Source of the DNA: Verrucomicrobiota bacterium | GTDB lineage: Bacteria; Verrucomicrobiota; Verrucomicrobiia; Limisphaerales; JACDHS01 | Length of the DNA stretch: 59,034 bases | NCBI GenBank assembly: GCA_013820875.1 | Contig: JACDHS010000013.1 | Coordinates: 1 to 59,034 of the forward strand | Direction of reading: 5' to 3' | Shown: positions 19,200 through 27,236 of the stretch, piece by piece | How positions within the stretch are numbered: the first letter of the stretch is position 1 | Layout: each line of letters begins with the position of its first letter | Notes under the pieces: model-generated | What the model saw: only the letters and a program-made list of their open reading frames with translations | Told to the model about the DNA's origin: nothing | The model's database searches: none | Translations under genes and position numbers: made by a program

Positions 19200-19410
19200 G
19201 AGCTTGTCTGAAAATGGGTGGAACGGGCTACCAGTCCGTGGCGGCGGGCATGCCGCAAAGCGGCAAATCGACTCTATAGTTCTGTTTTTCTAGCCCGCCG
19301 AGTCCATGGAGCGCACACAAATTGGTGCGCGTCGGATGCTCGAACAGTCGGTGGCAGGTTGCCACCGACAACGGGCTGGTAGCCCGTTCCACCCATTTTC
19401 AGACAGGCTC
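19200..19410. mobile_element. 211-bp MITE with ~35-bp terminal inverted repeats and TAA target duplication
   Basis: The left end GAGCTTGTCTGAAAATGGGT (continuing to GCTACCAG) pairs with the right end, whose complement is GAGCCTGTCTGAAAATGGGT; the arms match over ~35 bp with one mismatch. Both ends are flanked by TAA (19197-19199 and 19411-19413). The interior holds further short palindromes (GGTGGCAGGTTGCCACC) but no frame. TIRs starting GAG and a TNA target fit an IS5-related (IS1031-group) parent, which is an inference. Confidence 0.85.
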
Positions 19411-19503
19411 TAAGTCTGCGGACCACCTACAGGTGAATGTTTTTCTGCTGAAATATCTGTGTTCATCTGTGTCTATCTGTGGTTTCCCTTCTTCCTTTGT
19501 CTT

Positions 19504-21120
19504 TCAACTGCTGGATTTAAGTTCGATCCAGAATCGGCTTCCCTGATTTACCTGTGATTCCACCCCGAAGCTGCCGCCCATCCGTTCCATTCCTTTGGCA
19601 ACGACCGCCAGACCTATGCCAGTTCCACCGTAATGATGGGAGCCCCGCTGGAATAACTTGAAGATGCGTAATTGTTCCTCCGGGGCGATGCCGATCCCAT
19701 TATCCTCCACCCAGATTCTGACTCGTTCCCCTTTTTGTTCCGACCAGATACGGATATCCGGTGTTCGTTCTTCAGGGACAAATTTTATAGCGTTACCGAA
19801 CAGATTGGCGAAGCACTGGGCCAATAAGGCGGGATGTCCCTGGACGGTCGGCAATTCAGTGACGAGATGGAAATAGCCACGTTGCTCGGGCGGGAATTCA
19901 CCCAGCAATTCGTTCACCACCTGTTTCAGGGTAACATTCTCGATCTTAAACTCTGCCCTCGAGGCCTGACTGTAGGCCAGGACATCGCGAACCAGATTTT
20001 CCATGCGCTCCGCCGCGAAGGAAATCCGACGGAGATAATCCTGGCCAACGTCATCAAGTTTTCCGCCATAATCCTGCTGGAGCGCTTCGGACAACCCGCT
20101 GATGGCGCGCAATGGCGCGCGTAAGTCGTGCGCGATGGAATGAGAAAAAATTTCCAGCGATTGATTGATCTCACGCAACTCCGCTTCCGCGGCACATCGC
20201 GTCACCATTTCTTTTCTGATCAGGTAGTTCCAAATAACGAAGATGCCGGCCAAAGCGGCGGCCCCCACCACCACATAAGCGAGTCGCTTTTTCAATAAGG
20301 CCACTCGTCGCCCTCCCTGCAGGGTGAACAACAGATGGTTGCCCGTGATTGCGTCCAATTCCTTTTGCGAAATGGTTGCCAGGGCCTGGTTTAAAATATC
20401 CACCAACACTGGGTAATCGCGGCGCACGGCCAGTCGTTGAGGAAATTCAAATTCCGGGATTACCCCTGAGATGCCGAGTCTTACTTGGGGATGATCATTC
20501 ATGTATTGAGTCGTCGCGTACAGATCGGCAACGGCGGCGTCAGCTTTGCCGCGAGTCACCGCCTCGAAACACTCCGTTTGGGTGTCGAACCAAACGACGG
20601 ACGCTGTTGGAAAACGATTGGTGAACGCAATGCTAATGAGGTGTTTTCGAGGTTGAGCAACGATGGCATTGCTCAAGAGCGAAAGATGCAAAAATCGAAG
20701 ATCCCCGCCTCTTGCGACGATCACGGAACTGGACTTTGTGTAGGGCGTTGTGAAAAGGAATACTTTTTCCCGGTCGGCACTTTGCACCGTGCTGGTTGTT
20801 AGATCCACCTTGCCCTGCTTCGCCATTCTCCATATTTCCTCCCATGGAGGAGCACCGGGAATGAGTTCAAACCTCAGCCCGGTCCGCTGAGAAATAATTT
20901 CAAGGACATCAACATCAATGCCTGCCCCTTTTCCATCGGGCGTAAAGTAAGAGAAAGGAGCCCATTCGGGAGTGATGCCCACCCGGATTGGAGTATGATC
21001 CGTGATAAACTTTCGCTGCTCCTCCGACAATTGAATCCGCGGATCGGGTTCAAGAGCAGCCAACAACTCTCCGGCAGAGAGCCAAAGTCCAACTACAATA
21101 ACCAGCAGTCCCACACGCAT
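19504..21120 (-). CDS. Orphan hybrid sensor: SBP_bac_3 periplasmic sensor histidine kinase
   Basis: A 538-aa membrane histidine kinase. After a signal peptide, residues ~40-270 form a solute-binding domain of the extracellular amino-acid-binding type (PIRVGITPEWAPFSYFTPDG; FTTPYTKSSSVIV). A single membrane span follows at ~281-300. The kinase core has the H box at H331 (SHSIAHDLRAPLRAISG), N box N443 (FANLFGNAIKF), D473 in VEDNGIGIAP, and the G2 box GGTGIGLAV. It should bind a small molecule outside the membrane and autophosphorylate; no response regulator gene is adjacent, so its partner is elsewhere. Confidence 0.9.
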   Translation of the reverse strand: MRVGLLVIVVGLWLSAGELLAALEPDPRIQLSEEQRKFITDHTPIRVGITPEWAPFSYFTPDGKGAGIDVDVLEIISQRTGLRFELIPGAPPWEEIWRMAKQGKVDLTTSTVQSADREKVFLFTTPYTKSSSVIVARGGDLRFLHLSLLSNAIVAQPRKHLISIAFTNRFPTASVVWFDTQTECFEAVTRGKADAAVADLYATTQYMNDHPQVRLGISGVIPEFEFPQRLAVRRDYPVLVDILNQALATISQKELDAITGNHLLFTLQGGRRVALLKKRLAYVVVGAAALAGIFVIWNYLIRKEMVTRCAAEAELREINQSLEIFSHSIAHDLRAPLRAISGLSEALQQDYGGKLDDVGQDYLRRISFAAERMENLVRDVLAYSQASRAEFKIENVTLKQVVNELLGEFPPEQRGYFHLVTELPTVQGHPALLAQCFANLFGNAIKFVPEERTPDIRIWSEQKGERVRIWVEDNGIGIAPEEQLRIFKLFQRGSHHYGGTGIGLAVVAKGMERMGGSFGVESQVNQGSRFWIELKSSS

Positions 21121-21315
21121 ATATTCCCAGCATTAGCCTCCCACTCCTGCGCCCGGCAACCAATCGTGAAAAGTCGCAAACAGGAACCAGTATCTCCACT
21201 AGCCTGACAGCCGGATACAGCGAGTCCGACGAGCAAGGCACAGTGTAAATCACAAAGTTTGACGCCTTGGTAAATGATCCCCACCCACAAAGTTATTGGC
21301 TTCTCGCGCTATCCG

Positions 21316-22290
21316 TTACCGAGCTCGAGTTTCGGCGGCGTATTCGTTCCAGAGACGGTCGATCTCGGTGGCGTCCAGTTCGCCATCGAACACGATGAAA
21401 CGATAACGGGAAATGTAGGGCTTGCCGGGTTCGATGGACCAATCGCCGAGTTGAGAGGGTGCATAACAGAAGAAGGGTTCTTTGGGATGGACGCGGATCG
21501 GTTGCGGCGCACGGAAATTTTTCGGATGACAGAGTATGGCGATGCCGACCGTCTCCTTGTTCACTTCACCACTCAGGCGGCACCAACGCGCACGAGTTTC
21601 GTTGGCTTTGACGCGGTCGGTATCGCCTTCGGATGTGAGGACGCGCAGTGATTTAACACCATTCCATTGTTCGTGTCCGCGGAAACCGAGTCCGCCATAG
21701 TGATATTTCGGCAGGATCAACGGTTCCTCCGTGGCGCAATGCTGGGTGGAGGTCAGGTCGAACATGCGATAAGTCGTGTTGGGCCTGGCAGGGTAACCGG
21801 TCACTTCCCAGAATTCCGTCAACGCAGTTTTTGGTTCCGGGGCAAGCAGATCGACGTAGCGATGCTCGGTTTTGAAACTGGCTTTGGATCCGTCCGTTGA
21901 GGAACGATGGTTCCGAACGAATTCCACGGTTCCCTTTTTCGATCCCATGTTCCAGAAGTCCGGCTTCCGATTTTCGAAACGGGTGTTGGTCCATGCGAAC
22001 CAGATGCCGTGATGATGGATATGGTTGGTCGGATAATCATCGGTAATCGCAATGCCGCGCGGTGTTACCACCGGATGAATGTAACCGCCGCGTCGAAAAG
22101 CGGGATCGATGCCGGGTCGAGGCAGTTCAGTCGGTTTGTCGTTATAGGTGAGGAAGGGTTGTCCCTCCGCTGTGATGCGAACGATGCTGGTGTTTCCGGT
22201 TGTCAGCTTTTCCACATTGATCGGAGCGGAAGAAATTGGGCCTGCGCAACCGGTGAGAACGGCCAGCAGGAAGAGAATGGCAAATGGCAT
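21316..22290 (-). CDS. DUF6807 / PmoA-like lipoprotein
   Basis: A 324-aa protein. I prefer the ATG at 22288-22290 because it gives MPFAILFLLAVLTGC, a lipoprotein signal with lipobox LTGC; an upstream frame adds 25 implausible residues. The conserved block TDDYPTNHIHHHGIWFAW is the hallmark of the DUF6807 (PmoA-family) proteins common in Planctomycetes and Verrucomicrobia, probably with a galactose-mutarotase-like beta-sandwich. The histidine cluster could bind metal. Members usually occur near sugar oxidoreductases and hydrolases; the biochemical role is not established. It is divergent from the large GH2 gene, with a ~305-nt shared upstream region. Confidence 0.82.
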   Translation of the reverse strand: MPFAILFLLAVLTGCAGPISSAPINVEKLTTGNTSIVRITAEGQPFLTYNDKPTELPRPGIDPAFRRGGYIHPVVTPRGIAITDDYPTNHIHHHGIWFAWTNTRFENRKPDFWNMGSKKGTVEFVRNHRSSTDGSKASFKTEHRYVDLLAPEPKTALTEFWEVTGYPARPNTTYRMFDLTSTQHCATEEPLILPKYHYGGLGFRGHEQWNGVKSLRVLTSEGDTDRVKANETRARWCRLSGEVNKETVGIAILCHPKNFRAPQPIRVHPKEPFFCYAPSQLGDWSIEPGKPYISRYRFIVFDGELDATEIDRLWNEYAAETRAR

Positions 22291-22595
22291 GCGGTTATTC
22301 GCGTCTCGCGGGCCGGGGACGTCAAGAAAAAGATGGCTCATCCGGAGTCCCCTCCGGAGTCCCATGGTTCCATGCAGTTGCTTTCAGCAGCGGTTTCGAT
22401 ACCAAGATGCGTGGCGAACAACATTGGTTTACAACTTCTCGCGCTTCGTTCTGATGGGCGTTGCTGCGCCTGGACGCCCGTTGGTCTCCGTTTCGCGAAA
22501 GATACGTTGGTGAATTTATTTTGTAAGACGCCGCAATCTGTCAATCTGCTTGCCGCCATGAAACCCCAAATAGACTCCATGGCGTTGCTTTTGAA
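22291..22595. promoter_or_regulatory. Divergent intergenic region
   Basis: This 305-nt stretch separates the minus-strand DUF6807 gene from the plus-strand GH2 gene, so promoters for both must lie here or be absent. It contains the hairpin TCCGGAGTCCCCTCCGGA near 22340. I see no clear consensus promoter or operator. Frames crossing it are not supported. Confidence 0.35.
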
Positions 22596-25500
22596 ATGAA
22601 GTCGTTCGTTGCGGCGATCGTATCACTGATCGTTCTCGGGCAGAGCTTGTTTGCGGCGCCAGAGCGGGAACGCATCGCGCTCGATGGCCAATGGGCATTC
22701 ACCTACACGCGTTCTTCGGCTAACGAGATTCCCGTCCCTCCACCGGCGACCGCGTTTGAATCAACCATTCAACTTCCGGGTTGGTGGGACGATCAGTTGG
22801 AACGCTTTCGCGGGGCTTCATGGTTTGCGGATGCGGAGTTTCTTAAGGCGCAGGGACCGATCCATTATCTCGCAGGGATCGGATGGCATCGGAAAGACTT
22901 CCTTGCTCCACGCGAGTGGGAGGGTCGGACGGTGACGCTGACTGTCGGGCGGGCAATCACGGTGGTGAATGTCTGGCTCAATGGCCGCCACCTGGGCCGC
23001 TATGATTACGGAGTTTATACCCCTTTCGAGTTGGACCTCACCCGGCACCTTAAGCTCGGCGAGCGGAACGAGATTCTAATCGCCGTGGATAATACGAAAG
23101 GCTTTGCCGGAGGCTGGGCGCACCTGGGCAATGTGGGCCGGGCCAGTGGAATCACTCAGCCAGTCACGCTGGAGATCGCGGCGGGCGGCGGGCGCATCTC
23201 CGATCTTTTCATCGAGCCCGGCCAGGATTTGAAAGAGGTGCGTTGGAACGTCGAATTGGAAGCAAACCGGGTCGAAGGATCGCGACTCGAGTGGGAGATC
23301 TGGGATACCGACGGACAACATCGGCTCGCCCAAGGTGCAACGAATCTCCCCGCGTTTTCCGAAAAGACCGCATGGACCTGGCAGGCGCGGGCCAACGAAA
23401 TCAAACCGTGGAGTGATCGTGAGCCTAATCTTTATGTGACGCGGTTGCGTTGGGTGACATCGGATGGCGCCGTTCTCGATACCCACGAGCAACGTTTCGG
23501 ATTGCGACGTTACACGCTGCGCGGCCGGGAGCTGCTTCTGAACGGGATCCCCATCTACCTGCGGGGAAGCTTCGGGCATTATTATTTTCCGGAGCACACC
23601 ACTCCGCCGACCGAAAAGAAGTATTGGCTGGAGGTATTGCAAAAGGTCAAAAGCCTCGGTTTCAACTTCGTTAATTTCGCCGCGCAGGTCGCTCCGGTGG
23701 AGATGCTGGAAGCAGCCGATGAACTCGGCATCATCCTTCAGTGCGGCGATCATCACACGGTTTTGGCCGAGCACACGGAACATTACGAGGAGGTTTGGAA
23801 ACCAATCGTTCGATGGACGCGCCGGCATCCGAGCATGGCGATCTACGGATTCGGCGGAGAGCGCAACTATTACGAAGGGATCATTGAGCAGTATCAAAAG
23901 CAGCACGATCTGATCAAACGCCTTTATTCGGAAGCACTGGTGATGCCGCAGCAGGCGATTCGCGGCATTGATTATTCCTTCGATCCGCAAGGCCGAACCG
24001 AGCTCACCAGAACTCCTTTTCCCCATCATGCCGAGCGGCTTGAGCGCTACACGCGCGCGGCCGATCTGTTCGGCCATTATTCCTCGCGCTCCTTCAGCTA
24101 CACCTATGACGAACCGCCCCATTGGCGGGAGATGGATGATCGCTTTCGCCTCTACGCCAAGCCGATCGTTCATCATGAACTTTTCATGGGAGCAAGCTAT
24201 TTGAGTCCGGAGAACGCGCGGCATTACACCGGACGGACACCTCCCTATCTTTACGAAGACCTTGCGCAACGATTGAAGGAGGCGGGGCTTTCCGACAAGT
24301 GGCCGATCTATTTCCGCAACAGCGCGCTGCTCCAGCAGATTTGTTTGAAATACAACATCGAGAAGGTGCGAAAAAGCCATGAACTCGCCGGGTTTGAATT
24401 GTTGGCTCTCTACGACATGCATTTCGTGCCTCATTACACGGTCGGTTTGCTCGATGAGTTCATGCGGTTCAAAGCCGACATGAACGAACGGGACGTTTTG
24501 CGTTACAACGGCGAGAGTGTCCTGCTGATTGATTATGACGACGACGCCAGTCTCAACCGGGCGTTTTACGAGGGAACCCGGTTTGAAGCGGATGCCTTCT
24601 TTTCGTTCTGGGGGAGCGAGGATTTCGGTGGCGGAACGTTCGAATGGATTTTGACGCACCACGACAAGGCGCTTGCACGAGGAGCTTTTCCGGTCGGCCC
24701 AAATGAAACCGGGCGTGTGCTCAAGCTCGCTCGGATTGCCCTTGAGTGGCCGAAGGTGGACGCGACCACGAAGATGAATCTCCGCTTTCGCCTGACCGGC
24801 GGCACGAAAGAGATTACCAACGACTGGGACTTCTGGGTTTTCCCGCAATCGCCTGCTCCCGAGCTGAAGGCGGCGGTGGATGCCGGGCTGGAGCCGGTTC
24901 TTTCGCAACGCTACACCGGGCTCCGTTCCGGCGCAGGATTGGCTGGACACCGTCTCGCCGTTGTATCGCGGATTGGCGCCGCGGAGCTGGAACATCTTAA
25001 CGGTGGTGGCGACGTGGTGTTGCTGGGTACCGAACCGTTGCTGACACACACCGGTTACGATTACTTCCGCCCCGGATTGGGCGCGCGCGGGCACCACAAC
25101 GTTGGTTCGGTCCTCACCGATCACCCAATTTTCAAAAGCCTGCCGCACGAGGGATGGGGCGATTGGCATTTCTATTCCATTCTGAATGGAGCGGCCCCGT
25201 TCCTCATTGATGAAGAGAAAATGGGCGGGTTCGACCCGATCATCGAAATCATCAGTTCCGCCGCGGACATCCGTAAACAGGCGGTCATTTTTGAACGTCG
25301 AGTCGGCGCGGGACGGCTTCTCGTTTCGAGTTCGGTCATCAATCTTGACAACCCCGCGAGTGTGGCTTTGCTCGACGGCATTTTCAGCTATGTGGGAAGC
25401 CCCGCGTTCAAGCCTGCCCTCAGCATGAATGCCGATGTCCTGTTCCAGAATATCGCCGAGCCTGATGTCGCCGGCTCTGACAACCTGCTGGCTGATCTGG

Positions 25501-26441
25501 AAAACTGGAAACCGTATGGCGACGGATTCGAATACGATCGGAGCACCTTCCATCGTGGAGTCGGCTCGATTCGCTTCGGCATAACGACCGAAGAACTGAC
25601 CGCCCATCCCGGCCAATACGTGGGGGCCGTGGCTCCGACCATCACGATGACGGAAACCCCGGAGACGATGCGAATTTCGGCCTGGTACAAAACCGATGGC
25701 GTGAGCGGAGAGGCGGGGCGCGACCTTCTTTTCGTAGCCGACCTGAAAATGGCCGACGGCAGTTCGCGCAAGGTGCGGCTCCCGTTGCAAACCTGGACAA
25801 GCGATTGGCAGAATGTTCAGACAACCTGGAAGCAGGAGGGAGAGATTCGCTCCATCCGGTTCCATGCCGGCATGGCGAACAAGACCGGCACCGTTTGGAT
25901 TGATCAGGTGTATCTCGGACGCGCCGATGGCGGACGATCGTTGGCAGAATTCCGCGAGGACGAGGTCTGGACCAACCAACCTGTCACACTAAAATTCGAC
26001 CAGGACGTTTTGCATCGCATCGAAAACGGACCGTGGGAACGAGCGCCTTCCGCAACGATTTCACGCGAGGGAATCACCCGGGTTGCCACTCGCGACGGCA
26101 CCGGCGCCGAGGAGGTGAAAACGATCCGCATTGATGCGGCAGCGCCTGTGCTTGAGTTGGCAGCGCAGCCGCCGTTGGATCAGGCTGGAGGGGATTACAC
26201 GGCGCGTCGGGGAACGTATTTCCAGTTCATCGGCCGGGACCGTCGGTCCGGTGTTGCACGAATTGAATACCAGGTCAATTCCGGTGAGTATCGGCTTTAC
26301 ACCGGTCCATTTACGCTGCCAAAGGGACGCCATACGTTAGCGGCCCGCGTCACCGATCGGGCTGGAAACATCAATACCGTTATCTCCGGCGAAATGGTGA
26401 CTGGCGGAGAAACGACAGCACTGATTGTGACGGTTGAATAG
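22596..26441 (+). CDS. Large exported GH2-like glycosidase with C-terminal sandwich and OmpL47-like domain
   Basis: A 1281-aa protein with signal peptide (residues 1-20, SLFAAPER). Order: GH2 sugar-binding jelly roll (~25-200), Ig-like domain (~205-305), TIM barrel (~310-640), a long middle region, a carbohydrate-binding-like sandwich (~975-1110), and a C-terminal OmpL47-type Ig-like module (RDRRSGVARIEYQVNSGEY ... VTDRAGNIN). Candidate catalytic residues are E422 in YGFGGERNYY, where GH2 enzymes usually have GNE, and E528 in IVHHELFMG. The GGE in place of GNE is unusual and could mean altered chemistry. The length is far above the usual 600-1000 aa. A 967-codon open frame runs antisense inside it and is a compositional shadow. 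Confidence 0.8.
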   Translation: MKSFVAAIVSLIVLGQSLFAAPERERIALDGQWAFTYTRSSANEIPVPPPATAFESTIQLPGWWDDQLERFRGASWFADAEFLKAQGPIHYLAGIGWHRKDFLAPREWEGRTVTLTVGRAITVVNVWLNGRHLGRYDYGVYTPFELDLTRHLKLGERNEILIAVDNTKGFAGGWAHLGNVGRASGITQPVTLEIAAGGGRISDLFIEPGQDLKEVRWNVELEANRVEGSRLEWEIWDTDGQHRLAQGATNLPAFSEKTAWTWQARANEIKPWSDREPNLYVTRLRWVTSDGAVLDTHEQRFGLRRYTLRGRELLLNGIPIYLRGSFGHYYFPEHTTPPTEKKYWLEVLQKVKSLGFNFVNFAAQVAPVEMLEAADELGIILQCGDHHTVLAEHTEHYEEVWKPIVRWTRRHPSMAIYGFGGERNYYEGIIEQYQKQHDLIKRLYSEALVMPQQAIRGIDYSFDPQGRTELTRTPFPHHAERLERYTRAADLFGHYSSRSFSYTYDEPPHWREMDDRFRLYAKPIVHHELFMGASYLSPENARHYTGRTPPYLYEDLAQRLKEAGLSDKWPIYFRNSALLQQICLKYNIEKVRKSHELAGFELLALYDMHFVPHYTVGLLDEFMRFKADMNERDVLRYNGESVLLIDYDDDASLNRAFYEGTRFEADAFFSFWGSEDFGGGTFEWILTHHDKALARGAFPVGPNETGRVLKLARIALEWPKVDATTKMNLRFRLTGGTKEITNDWDFWVFPQSPAPELKAAVDAGLEPVLSQRYTGLRSGAGLAGHRLAVVSRIGAAELEHLNGGGDVVLLGTEPLLTHTGYDYFRPGLGARGHHNVGSVLTDHPIFKSLPHEGWGDWHFYSILNGAAPFLIDEEKMGGFDPIIEIISSAADIRKQAVIFERRVGAGRLLVSSSVINLDNPASVALLDGIFSYVGSPAFKPALSMNADVLFQNIAEPDVAGSDNLLADLENWKPYGDGFEYDRSTFHRGVGSIRFGITTEELTAHPGQYVGAVAPTITMTETPETMRISAWYKTDGVSGEAGRDLLFVADLKMADGSSRKVRLPLQTWTSDWQNVQTTWKQEGEIRSIRFHAGMANKTGTVWIDQVYLGRADGGRSLAEFREDEVWTNQPVTLKFDQDVLHRIENGPWERAPSATISREGITRVATRDGTGAEEVKTIRIDAAAPVLELAAQPPLDQAGGDYTARRGTYFQFIGRDRRSGVARIEYQVNSGEYRLYTGPFTLPKGRHTLAARVTDRAGNINTVISGEMVTGGETTALIVTVE

Positions 26442-26530
26442 TTCTTCCTAAAATTAAGTGGATAAATCGGATAGACAGGCAGAAGCCCTATCATGCCTGG
26501 GTGCGGCTTTTGGTTCGCCATCTTCAGTTG

Positions 26531-26576
26531 TCGAACAGCGGCGAACCAAGTGTCTGTTGTATAATTGAGCCGATGA
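26531..26576 (+). pseudogene. Relic of a NamZ (DUF1343) gene 3' end
   Basis: The 46 nt match 40774-40819, the last codons and stop of the second namZ gene, at 42 of 46 positions by eye. In frame they read EQRRTKCLLYN then stop, against EQRRSRYLLYN in the intact gene. Nothing upstream of 26531 resembles NamZ, so only the tail survives. Confidence 0.8.
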
Positions 26577-26610
26577 ACGCGGATTTCCAAGTCTTCTGGA
26601 AGGTATCTCA

Positions 26611-26800
26611 CTTTTTACACTAACCCAGGTTGAGTTTGGTTTGAGTCATTGGATTGCTGCGCATCATAGATGGGGAGACATCCTGCCGATCTCCCTGATT
26701 CATCAGATGGATAAATCGCTCTTGTGATTCAATCCTCAACATGCGAACCATTCAGTTCACACCAAAAAACTTGTTTCAATAGTGATGACTGCCCCCTTTT
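26611..26800. mobile_element. Degenerate MITE-like element, copy A
   Basis: It shares the core TGAGTCATTGGATTGCTGCG and the segment ATTCAATCCTCAAC with the better preserved copy at 39218-39393. Its right end GATGACTGCCCCCTTTT corresponds to the right inverted repeat of that copy. The left terminal repeat is largely lost. Confidence 0.6.
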
Positions 26801-27236
26801 CAAACCAACGGACTTAGGCTTTTCGAAAGTCCAAAGAGACGATGAAGCAAATTCGAACAAAGCGGTGGAGAACAACGGCTGCTCCGCGTTTGGAGATTGT
26901 ATGTTCCCGGTTTTTTTTGAGAGTTTCCATTCGAGTCGGCGCGGCGGGTTCACAGCAGCCGTGACTATATATTACGTTGACTGATTCTGCTGAAAACTTA
27001 GGTTCGAAAACCAACTTGCAAAAAGACCATCAAAAATGTCTCGCGAGGAAAACAAATCGATCCTGGGACAATCTTTATCGTATAAAATTTTGCATGGTTT
27101 TCACGCGCAAGCCGTCTTTCCAAAAGCAGGGAGTTTTTCAGCAGAATCTTGACTAACCCAACACCCTTGATACAGCTATCTTGACGCAAGGTGAAGCCGC
27201 AACCAAGGTTGGCTTCCGTTTGCGAACTGTTGCTTT

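Larger units (their letters stand above)
26442..27236. other. Intergenic mosaic: gene relic plus MITE-like element
   Basis: No gene is supported in these 795 nt. They contain a NamZ 3'-end relic (26531-26576), a degenerate MITE-like element (26611-26800), and an AT-richer stretch before the delta-60 gene. Small open frames across it translate parts of those elements. Confidence 0.6.

Noticed and set aside
21907-22599. 230-aa gene ending on the GH2 start
   Set aside because: Its first two thirds are antisense to the DUF6807 lipoprotein gene and the rest is in the shared promoter region.
23076-25979. 967-aa antisense protein inside the GH2-like gene
   Set aside because: Long but entirely antisense to a well-supported gene with clear domain motifs; its translation shows no family features, as expected from antisense frames in GC-rich DNA.
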